Of a stretch of DNA of 22,613 bases, positions 1-6,333 are shown piece by piece. The stretch's first letter is position 1; every line of letters begins with the position of its first letter. Made by a program: the position numbers and the translations under genes. Source of the stretch: Methanoregula sp. UBA64 (GTDB lineage Archaea; Halobacteriota; Methanomicrobia; Methanomicrobiales; Methanospirillaceae); NCBI RefSeq assembly GCF_002502735.1, contig NZ_DAQC01000010.1, positions 1,388 to 24,000 on the forward strand, read 5' to 3'. The notes beneath the pieces were generated by a model. That model was not told the DNA's origin and searched no databases. It saw only the letters and a list, made by a program, of their open reading frames with translations.

Positions 1-283
1 CTTCCCAGATCGACTTGTAGCAGCCGTTGCAGACCAGTGCAATGTCGGTCTTCATCTGCTCGGCAAGCACGAGGTTCCGTGCTGCCATTGCATAGAAGAC
101 GTTCATATCGATGGAACCGAATGCACCGGGTGCCGGGCAGCAGCTTGCTCCCTTGAGGGGAACGAGGTCGATACCGAGCTTCTTGCATCCCTTGATTGCC
201 GCGGATTCGACACCGGGGTACCGGTTCGGTGCGATACAACCGAGGTATAATGCGAATGTGTGGTTAGCCTTTGATTCGGACAT
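1..283 (-). CDS. hdrB: CoB-CoM heterodisulfide reductase subunit B (partial, C-terminus off the left edge)
   Basis: Only the first ~94 residues are present; the gene runs off the left edge. HdrB carries the site that reduces the CoM-S-S-CoB heterodisulfide and uses CCG-type cysteine domains to hold unusual 4Fe-4S clusters. The visible part starts MSESKANHTFALYLGCIAPN and contains a CC pair (GASCCPAPG) followed about 35 residues later by a CxxC (VCNGCYKS), the order expected of the first CCG domain. The ATG at 283 follows hdrC by 6 nt, and a GGGAGG ribosome-binding site lies at 300-295 on the minus strand, so the two are cotranscribed. The protein should act in the cytoplasm with HdrC and an HdrA encoded elsewhere. 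Confidence 0.93.
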   Translation of the reverse strand, partial: MSESKANHTFALYLGCIAPNRYPGVESAAIKGCKKLGIDLVPLKGASCCPAPGAFGSIDMNVFYAMAARNLVLAEQMKTDIALVCNGCYKSIWE

Positions 284-289
284 GCTCAC

Positions 290-871
290 TTATCCCTCCC
301 GTTCCTTGATGATGCGGTCTGCATTTTCCTTGAGGTGGTAGTGGTCAAGGATCTTGCGGATACCGGGCATGTACTCGGGGTACATATGGGTGGTTGGCGG
401 GTCACGGGTCAGACCGAGTTTCTCACGGGCTGCACGGTTGACATCGTTGTTCGGGACACCGTGGCCTGATGCATAGATCGCCGTCACGGTCTTGAGGAAG
501 TTCACCGGCACGATATCGTGGGTGAATGCCATATTCCTCATCGACATGATAACATCGGTCGGTGCGATATCACGCGGGCACCGGTCGGTGCAGCTGTAAC
601 AGGTGGTGCACAGCCAGAGATCCGGGTCGGTCAGTGCTTCCATCTCGAGGCCGAGCACTGCTCTCCTCATGAACTTCCTGATGCGGTAGGTGCTCCTGGG
701 TGCCGACGGGCACGAGCCGGTGCAGGTGCCGCACTGGTAACACATATGGGCAATCGTGCGTGAAGTTGCCTCGACCCTCTTGATAAAGTCGGGGGTTGAG
801 TCTTCACGGTAAAACCGCTGATCTTTCAGTTTCTTTTCCAGCGCTTCCGGGTAACCTTTTGTTCTTGCCAT
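290..871 (-). CDS. hdrC: CoB-CoM heterodisulfide reductase subunit C
   Basis: This 193-residue iron-sulfur protein passes electrons from HdrA to HdrB. Two complete 4Fe-4S motifs are visible: Cys44/47/50 with Cys54-Pro (CYQCGTCTGSCP) and Cys88/91/94 with Cys98-Pro (CTTCYSCTDRCP), as in soluble HdrC. There is no membrane segment, so it belongs to the cytoplasmic HdrABC type rather than HdrDE. The length is normal for the family. The gene starts 9 nt after the fwdF stop and has a GAGGGAG purine-rich site just upstream. hdrB begins 6 nt after its stop. The order fwdF-hdrC-hdrB puts the CO2-reducing and heterodisulfide-reducing partners in one transcript. Confidence 0.95.
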   Translation of the reverse strand: MARTKGYPEALEKKLKDQRFYREDSTPDFIKRVEATSRTIAHMCYQCGTCTGSCPSAPRSTYRIRKFMRRAVLGLEMEALTDPDLWLCTTCYSCTDRCPRDIAPTDVIMSMRNMAFTHDIVPVNFLKTVTAIYASGHGVPNNDVNRAAREKLGLTRDPPTTHMYPEYMPGIRKILDHYHLKENADRIIKEREG

Positions 872-880
872 GTTGCTCCC

Positions 881-2053
881 TCACGCCTTCTCCATCATTT
901 TTATATTGACCTGTCCGGGTACGGATTCCTTTACCTCAGAGGTCCTCGCGGTGCAGAGCTTCTCTTTGATCCTCTTAAAGAGGTCGGTCTCTTTACCCTT
1001 TACGCGGATACCTGTCCTGTGGAGAACGATGATATCCTCACCCGGGCAGGCGTTCACGCAGGCCCCGCAGAGGATACAGAAATCCTTGTTGACTGCGATG
1101 GTGGGCTCGATCTGGTGCTTCATGTCCGCTGCCGGCTTCTCGGCGGGGAGATAGATGGCGTTTGCCGGGCAGATCTCTGCACAGGTAGAGCAGCCGCCGG
1201 GGCACTTCTCGGCGTGGAATTCGATGTCGCCCTCGAAGATCTTCTCGACGGTAATTGCCTCTGACGGACAGTTTATGGCGCACCATCTGCAGGTGCAGCA
1301 GTTGTCCTTCTCAATCGTGACCTTGCCGGCAACCTTGTCGGAGATGACTTCGCGTTCGACGGTGATGGCGTCCGTGGGACATGCCTCGACACAGATCTTG
1401 CAGGCATTGCACTTTGCCTCGTCCCAGATTACATCGCCTTCGACCTTGCCGCTTTCAGCGGTGAATTCCTTGTGCTTGACAACCAGTGCCGGGCAGAGTG
1501 CACCGCACAGGCCACACACCGTGCACTTCTCTTTGTCCACGGTAAAAGTCGTCTTGGTCTTGATAGCCGTGTGGCGTTCCTTGCCTCCGGCAACCGGTCC
1601 CTTGTAGGTTCCCTCAAAGGCGGGGACATCCCGGTCGATGGCGTCGCGGGGACAGACCTCTTCGCAGGTCGTGCACCGGACACACTTCTCGTCATCGATC
1701 TCTGCCTTCATATCATACTGGGGGAATCCTTCCTTCTCAAGGATCGGGAGTCTTTCCTGATTATCGACCTTTAATGTCAATGCATTGAAGGGGCACATGA
1801 TAACGCAGACACCGCAGTACGAGCACTTGGTCTCGTCTACATCGATGGGTGCTGCGTAATTGATGGCTCCCCGACGGGTTGCACCGACAAGTCCAAGGAC
1901 GATTGCCTCCTCAGGACATGCTTCGGCACAGATACCGCATCCCGTGCAGGTCTCTGAGTTGAGAATCAGGTTGTTCACGTTCTGGAGGAGACGCTGCTCC
2001 ATCACAACGTTGACACCATCCCTCTTTTTTGAAAACTTTGGAAACAATGCCAT
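881..2053 (-). CDS. fwdF: Formylmethanofuran dehydrogenase polyferredoxin subunit F
   Basis: This 390-residue polyferredoxin has eight 4Fe-4S motifs, starting near residues 36, 77, 124, 177, 215, 252, 284 and 326. Motif 7 is a variant with an extra residue (CPGGCSTCAEICP). Eight regularly spaced motifs, a ~390-residue length and the position next to hdrC/hdrB match FwdF/FmdF, which wires electrons to the tungsten or molybdenum formylmethanofuran dehydrogenase that fixes CO2 onto methanofuran. In Methanospirillum-type methanogens this protein is known to bridge Hdr and Fwd/Fmd modules in a large electron-bifurcating complex. The ATG at 2053 has a GTGAGG site at 2066-2061 with 7-nt spacing. No catalytic fwd subunits are in the window, so they must lie elsewhere. 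An alternative is a generic polyferredoxin, but the cluster number and context favour FwdF. Confidence 0.88.
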   Translation of the reverse strand: MALFPKFSKKRDGVNVVMEQRLLQNVNNLILNSETCTGCGICAEACPEEAIVLGLVGATRRGAINYAAPIDVDETKCSYCGVCVIMCPFNALTLKVDNQERLPILEKEGFPQYDMKAEIDDEKCVRCTTCEEVCPRDAIDRDVPAFEGTYKGPVAGGKERHTAIKTKTTFTVDKEKCTVCGLCGALCPALVVKHKEFTAESGKVEGDVIWDEAKCNACKICVEACPTDAITVEREVISDKVAGKVTIEKDNCCTCRWCAINCPSEAITVEKIFEGDIEFHAEKCPGGCSTCAEICPANAIYLPAEKPAADMKHQIEPTIAVNKDFCILCGACVNACPGEDIIVLHRTGIRVKGKETDLFKRIKEKLCTARTSEVKESVPGQVNIKMMEKA

Positions 2054-2091
2054 GAAATACCCTCACGCTGTTCGTCTATTGCACCTTTGCC

Positions 2092-2289
2092 TTAAGCCCT
2101 GGTTTCCCAGAGCCCTGTCAGACTGATACTATCATGCGGATACGCCCGGATACGCCCACCATCCCCGGCCGGTGCCGGATTACCGGTGAAATATCCTGAA
2201 ACATCCACAGGACATGCAACAACACAATTACTACAGCTGGTACCCGGTCCCCGCGCATTATGTACTGCACATGCCATGGATTCACGCAC
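2092..2289 (-). CDS. Small Cys-containing ORF upstream of fwdF (possible polyferredoxin remnant)
   Basis: This weakly supported ORF of 65 residues starts at GTG 2289, or 61 residues from ATG 2277. It ends 38 nt before fwdF on the same strand. It contains Cys, an 11-residue gap, then CSNCVVACPVDV, which is the second half of a ferredoxin motif (CxxCxxxCP) followed by a PVDVxGY run like that seen in ferredoxin-like domains of GltD-type proteins. The rest has no recognisable fold. There is an in-frame stop two codons upstream of the GTG and no clear ribosome-binding site. It may be a real small protein of the fwdF transcript, a decayed fragment of a longer iron-sulfur gene, or chance. Confidence 0.25.
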   Translation of the reverse strand: MRESMACAVHNARGPGTSCSNCVVACPVDVSGYFTGNPAPAGDGGRIRAYPHDSISLTGLWETRA

Positions 2290-2488
2290 CAGCTATGATC
2301 GATTCCAAAATCGATTATCAAGAGAGTGGTGGAAGAATCTAGATAAATGTTCTGAAACTGATCGCGGCAGGGGAGGACTATTATTATTTTATTAAAATTG
2401 TTCTTTATATGCGGGGGAGGGTAGTTAATAAAAAACAGTAAACTTTGCCGGAATATCCGGCTGCGCTGCCGGGGAGGGTGGTTTTTGG

Positions 2489-2510
2489 GAATAAATAAGA
2501 ACATTTATTC
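2489..2510 (+). promoter_or_regulatory. AT-rich inverted repeat / TATA region of ftr
   Basis: GAATAAAT (2489-2496) and ATTTATTC (2503-2510) form a perfect 8-bp inverted repeat with a 6-nt spacer, centred about 55 nt upstream of the ftr ATG. The left arm overlaps an ATAAATAA sequence that could be a TATA box with transcription starting near 2520. A protein bound to this repeat would therefore cover the core promoter. A second TATA-like sequence, TTTATATG, lies at 2404-2411. The ftr ribosome-binding site GAGGT is at 2541-2545. The role as operator is inferred. Confidence 0.4.
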
Positions 2511-2554
2511 GGTAGTAATCATGGTACTTTTGGTATACCAGAGGTTATGTTATC

Positions 2555-3439
2555 ATGGAAATCAACGGCGTAACAATCGATGATACCTACGCAGAGGCAT
2601 TCCCGACCTGGGTCTGCCGGGTGATAATTACTGCAGTGACCAAGGACTGGGCTTTAAAGGCTGCAACGGAAGCTACCGGGTTTGCAACCTCGGCAATCGG
2701 CTGCCCCTGTGAAGCGGGTATCGAATCGGTCCTTTCCGGCAGCGAGACCCCCGACGGAAGACCGGGCGTTGCTATCCTCATCTGTGCAAGCAAGAAGAAG
2801 CTCAAGGAGCAGGTTGTGGAACGCCTTGCGGAATGTGTCCTGACTGCACCGACAACTGCTGTCTTTAACGGTATTACCGAGGCAGAAGAGAAGATCCCGG
2901 TAAAACTGCACTTCTTTGGCGACGGGTACGAGTACCAGAAGGAAGTCGGCGGCCGGAAGTGCTGGGCCATCCCGATCATGAACGGGGAATATATCGGCGA
3001 GGAAGAGTTCGGTATCGTGAAGGGCGTTGCCGGCGGCAACTTCTTTATCATGGGCGAGAACCAGATGGCAGCCCTTACCGCAGCCCAGGCAGCATCCGAT
3101 GCGATTGCCGATGTCAGGGGCGTTATCACGAGCTTCCCCGGCGGCGTTGTGGCGAGCGGTTCGAAGGTTGGCAGCCTGAAGTACAAGTTCATGGTTGCCA
3201 CGACAAACGAGAAGTACTGCCCGACACTCCGCGAGAAAGTGGCAGACACCAAGGTGCCGGCCGGTGTCAGGGCAGTGTACGAGATTGTCATCGATGGTGT
3301 CGATGAGAAGAGCGTTGCAGCAGCTATGGGCGCCGGTATCAAGGCAGCCGTGCATGTCCCGGGCGTTAAGTTCATCTCGGCCGGGAACTTTGGCGGAAAC
3401 CTCGGCCCCTTTAAGCTCGAACTCAAGAACGTTATCTGA
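2555..3439 (+). CDS. ftr: Formylmethanofuran:tetrahydromethanopterin formyltransferase
   Basis: Ftr transfers the formyl group from formylmethanofuran to tetrahydromethanopterin, the second step of CO2 reduction to methane, in the cytoplasm (EC 2.3.1.101). The 294-residue product has the family's usual length of about 297 and begins MEINGVTIDDTYAEAFPTW, a hallmark N-terminus. Other family stretches are IGCPCEAGIE, FFGDGYEY, GVAGGNFFIMGENQ and the GNFGGNLGP stretch near the C-terminus. The ATG at 2555 has GAGGT at 2541-2545 with 9-nt spacing. The gene is monocistronic here: a divergent 500-bp region separates it from fwdF, and a T-run follows its stop. Confidence 0.97.
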   Translation: MEINGVTIDDTYAEAFPTWVCRVIITAVTKDWALKAATEATGFATSAIGCPCEAGIESVLSGSETPDGRPGVAILICASKKKLKEQVVERLAECVLTAPTTAVFNGITEAEEKIPVKLHFFGDGYEYQKEVGGRKCWAIPIMNGEYIGEEEFGIVKGVAGGNFFIMGENQMAALTAAQAASDAIADVRGVITSFPGGVVASGSKVGSLKYKFMVATTNEKYCPTLREKVADTKVPAGVRAVYEIVIDGVDEKSVAAAMGAGIKAAVHVPGVKFISAGNFGGNLGPFKLELKNVI

Positions 3440-3460
3440 TCACTCCCCCATTTTTCGCTC

Positions 3461-3467
3461 TTTTTTT
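3461..3467 (+). terminator. Poly-T terminator after ftr
   Basis: A run of seven T, preceded by TTTTTCGCTC, lies 22 nt after the ftr stop. Archaeal RNA polymerase terminates at such T-runs without needing a hairpin. It separates ftr from the next promoter at 3497. Confidence 0.6.
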
Positions 3468-3496
3468 GTGCAAAAATCACTGCAGTCACAGGATCC

Positions 3497-3504
3497 TATA
3501 AATA
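3497..3504 (+). promoter_or_regulatory. TATA box of the nine-gene coenzyme B-type operon
   Basis: TATAAATA matches the archaeal TATA consensus. Transcription would begin roughly 25 nt downstream, near 3527. That places an upstream in-frame TTG (3511) before the transcript start and supports the ATG at 3550 as the real start of the first gene. No other convincing TATA box is seen before 12162, in keeping with a single long transcript. Confidence 0.6.
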
Positions 3505-3549
3505 ATTTTATTGCCGAATTACTTGTTAACGAAAATTTCGGCGATAACA

Positions 3550-4506
3550 ATGATCACACTTACACCCGAAGATGTGAAAGAGCGGTTCGGGCCGCTGTTT
3601 TCCCGGAAGTTCCTGGTAATGGTGGATGAAAAGGCCGGTCTTGCCGAGATCATCGAGCAGTGCCAGGCCCGGGGTACGATCGAATGGGATGCCATGAACC
3701 GACGCCGGGCCGGCGGGGCTGTTGCCTCGTGTGCCGTTGAAGGCAGCACGATGACGATCCATGCCCGCCTTGGCCGGCATGTGGTTACCTTCGGGCCGGC
3801 AGCCGATACCATCGGCGGCCAGGCGCTCGAAGGGGTCGAAGTGAATGGCGATGAGGCGATCACCTCCTGGGAAGGCATAGCCGGAGCCGGGGTCGGTATC
3901 GCTGCATGCCTGCCCCAGGCACCGGGCGTTCTCCGGGCAGAATACCCCTCGGAAGAGGATCTCAAGGTTGGCGGGGCCCGTACCAACCATGTCAGGATCA
4001 TTTCGCCAAAGTACGAGAAGGTCTCGTTTGGTATCGACGATACGGACACAAAGGCCGAGGGTGCAACCTGGGTGATGGCCTTGAAGTGTGCCGAGGCCTG
4101 CCATATCGCGGGCGTGGAATTTTTAAACATGCGCCTTGTCCAGCTCAACCCGAAGGTCCCGAACAAGACGACAAACTGTGTTGGTTCGGCGTTGAACTTT
4201 GCCGCCCGGCCACAGAGTATCCCGGCATTACGGGAATTCGTCTGTTCCTTTGTTGAAAAACAGACCGTCTCAAATGATACCGGCATCGCGTTTCTGCGTG
4301 GGATCGGGATGGAGAAGGAATCGCCGTATCTCAAGGCCATCAAGACCGAGATCCTGACCGTTGACCACGCCGAAAAGGAAGCACAGCGGCTCGGGATCGA
4401 ATTCCTCGATAAGAACGGGAGGAAGGGAAGGATCGGGGCGCTCGGTGCCGTGCTCTGGGCAAACCGGGGAATCGAAGCCGCGGGTCTGTATGGCGAGCAT
4501 CTCTGA
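3550..4506 (+). CDS. DDTD-motif protein, paralogue of methanogenesis marker protein 11 (TiaS-kinase-like)
   Basis: The function is unknown. The 318-residue protein is clearly related to the next gene: both share a GAGVG/GGGVG stretch, GxDDTDTxxxGATW (here residues 161-174), a later TNCVGS/KNCVSL stretch and a TGIAF/TGMAV stretch. The DDTD motif resembles the ATP-using kinase-like domain of TiaS, the archaeal tRNA-Ile2 agmatidine synthase, but the TiaS zinc ribbon and OB parts are absent and the protein is shorter. A phosphotransfer or ATP-activation role is an inference. The ATG at 3550 is preferred because the TATA box at 3497 would start the RNA near 3527. It is the first gene of a tight operon and its end overlaps the next gene by 17 nt. 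There is no strong ribosome-binding site, which fits a short leader. Confidence 0.75.
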   Translation: MITLTPEDVKERFGPLFSRKFLVMVDEKAGLAEIIEQCQARGTIEWDAMNRRRAGGAVASCAVEGSTMTIHARLGRHVVTFGPAADTIGGQALEGVEVNGDEAITSWEGIAGAGVGIAACLPQAPGVLRAEYPSEEDLKVGGARTNHVRIISPKYEKVSFGIDDTDTKAEGATWVMALKCAEACHIAGVEFLNMRLVQLNPKVPNKTTNCVGSALNFAARPQSIPALREFVCSFVEKQTVSNDTGIAFLRGIGMEKESPYLKAIKTEILTVDHAEKEAQRLGIEFLDKNGRKGRIGALGAVLWANRGIEAAGLYGEHL

Positions 4507-5386
4507 TCCCTATATCATCCGGTACCCGCAGATCGTGGCGGTGGCCGACAGGACCGGCGAAAGGGTCGAACTTGTCGAGTTCTTCGATTGCGTGGGCGGG
4601 GCCATGTGGACCCAGCACCACTATGCACAAAGCCCGCTTGTCGAAAATGTCCGGTGCGTGGGAGCAACCAGCCGATACCTGCTGAAGCCGGGTACGGTCG
4701 ATCTTGCCCTCCAGGGCTCACGGTTCCCGGCCGGTATCTCCGGCGTATCGGTAACAGAAAACGAGATCGCGGTCACCTATATCGGTATGGGAGGCGGCGG
4801 AGTCGGGGCCACCTCGTGCCGTGCTGCGGCAAAGGGAGTACTGCGGGAACACTCGGATCCCTCCGGCGGGGGAAAGGTTGCCGCCGCCACGCTCTGGCTC
4901 CCCCGAAGGGAGCGTGTGCTGATCGGTGTCGACGATACCGATACGAGCGAGGCGGGCGCCACCTGGACGCTCGTACATAATATTGCAAAGGCCGTGGAAG
5001 ACGAGAAGTCGGTGTATCTTTCCCACACTATCGTACAGCTCTTCCCGGTCGCATACCGGACCAAGAACTGCGTGAGCCTTGTCGCCGAGTTTGCGACAAC
5101 CGAACCCGACCTCCTCGTGGAAAAATTCCGCCGGCTGCTCGAAAAGTACACCCTTTCGGAAAAGACCGGGATGGCAGTCTATACCGGTTTCTCCCCGTCC
5201 CCCGCGCTTCTTGACTACGGCCGCCGGGTAAAGCGGGGAGAGGTCGGGCCCGACCTGGTCCACAACCTCGCCGATCCCTCCTTAACGATCGTCATGAACG
5301 GCCGGGGGATCACCGGTGCCGTGGCTGCCCTGCCGTTTTATACCCGGTACGAGGAGGCGCTCGAGTTATGCAGTGGAACGAATTAA
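4490..5386 (+). CDS. Methanogenesis marker protein 11
   Basis: This is a 298-residue protein of a family recognised as restricted to methanogens (the TIGR03280 type), with no biochemical function that I know of. The N-terminus (SDPYIIRYPQIVAV), DCVGGAMW near residue 33, GGGGVGATSC near 101 and the GVDDTDTSEAGATW block (146-159) are family-like. The DDTD block resembles the kinase-like domain of TiaS, so ATP-dependent chemistry is likely by inference. Internal ATG 4490 is chosen because family similarity begins there; upstream in-frame codons read through the preceding gene without similarity. It overlaps the paralogue by 17 nt and the radical SAM gene by 19 nt, so translation is probably coupled. 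Its place between two unknowns and the aks genes points to coenzyme B synthesis. Confidence 0.85.
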   Translation: MASISDPYIIRYPQIVAVADRTGERVELVEFFDCVGGAMWTQHHYAQSPLVENVRCVGATSRYLLKPGTVDLALQGSRFPAGISGVSVTENEIAVTYIGMGGGGVGATSCRAAAKGVLREHSDPSGGGKVAAATLWLPRRERVLIGVDDTDTSEAGATWTLVHNIAKAVEDEKSVYLSHTIVQLFPVAYRTKNCVSLVAEFATTEPDLLVEKFRRLLEKYTLSEKTGMAVYTGFSPSPALLDYGRRVKRGEVGPDLVHNLADPSLTIVMNGRGITGAVAALPFYTRYEEALELCSGTN

Positions 5387-6333
5387 AAGCCCGGCTGCTC
5401 TCTGCCGGATCAGCCCGGATCAGCGGCGAACCGGCTGATGAATATATTGCAACGTCCAGCGCCGGCCCGGGGGCCGGGGGCAGAGGTTCGGTCTTCTTTG
5501 CCATGGGCAGCCACCGGGTCAAGCTGTCGCTTAACCCCTCATCACCTGTCGAGATTGTCCACCGGGGCGATGGTGTTGCCGATCTCTGTTTTGCGGGAAC
5601 GCAGATCCCGGGCCGGCTGGCCCGGCCGGGCCTCCACTGCCCGGACCAGGCATTTATCACCGTGACAGAGAGCTGCATCTTCTCCTGCAAATACTGCTCT
5701 GTTCCCCGTCTTGCCGGAAAGCGCAAGAGCATCGAGGAGATTGTCGGCCTTGTCGATTCCGTAAAAGACCGGATCAGTGCCATCTCGCTCACGAGCGGCG
5801 TTGCGGGAAGTGTTGAGGACGAAGAGGCGTACGTCTGCGGTGTGATAAAGAACCTCACCCGGTTTGGCCTGCCCATAGGTGTCTCGATCTACCCGACAAA
5901 AAAGACCCCGGACCACCTGCATGCCCTCGGGGTCGTGGAAGTGAAGTTCAATATCGAGGCTGCGACTCCGAAGTTGTTTGAAGAGACCTGTCCCGGCCTT
6001 GATTACGCTACGATCTGGCAGGCACTGGATCGGTCCGTGGAGCTCTTCGGGAAGGGCAGGGTCTTTTCCAATCTGATCATCGGCCTGGGTGAAACCGATG
6101 CCGAACTCGCTGCATGCATCGAGAAACTCGTTGCCCGCGGGGTGGTCCCGGTGCTCCGCCCGCTCAACCCGGTTGCAGGGTTTGCCGGCATACCCCGCCC
6201 GTCACCGGAACGCATCAGAGCCGCATATCTTGTCCACAGCAGGGCGCTTGCCGCTGCGGGGATCGATCCCCTCGTGGCACAAACGATGTGCACGAACTGC
6301 GCCGGCTGCGACCTTGTTCCGGGGAGGGACTAG
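5368..6333 (+). CDS. Radical SAM protein with C-terminal Cys triad
   Basis: This 321-residue radical SAM enzyme has its CxxxCxxC cluster motif at Cys103, Cys107 and Cys110 (ESCIFSCKYCSVP). It is followed by TSGVAG, SIYPTKK, FNIEAATP and SNLIIGLGET, a strand order like the BioB/HydE-style TIM barrel. The extreme C-terminus carries CTNCAGC, a CxxCxxC set that could ligate or complete an auxiliary cluster. The ~90-residue N-terminal region has no domain I recognise. The substrate is unknown. Sulfur insertion, as in BioB or LipA, is a hypothesis based on the cysteine-rich tail and the neighbouring coenzyme B genes. The ATG overlaps MM11 by 19 nt, and the next gene's ATG follows its stop with no gap. 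Confidence 0.82.
   Translation: MQWNELKARLLSAGSARISGEPADEYIATSSAGPGAGGRGSVFFAMGSHRVKLSLNPSSPVEIVHRGDGVADLCFAGTQIPGRLARPGLHCPDQAFITVTESCIFSCKYCSVPRLAGKRKSIEEIVGLVDSVKDRISAISLTSGVAGSVEDEEAYVCGVIKNLTRFGLPIGVSIYPTKKTPDHLHALGVVEVKFNIEAATPKLFEETCPGLDYATIWQALDRSVELFGKGRVFSNLIIGLGETDAELAACIEKLVARGVVPVLRPLNPVAGFAGIPRPSPERIRAAYLVHSRALAAAGIDPLVAQTMCTNCAGCDLVPGRD

Noticed and set aside
2587..3489. 300-codon minus-strand open frame opposite ftr
   Set aside because: ftr is unmistakable on the plus strand. The antisense frame has no family features.
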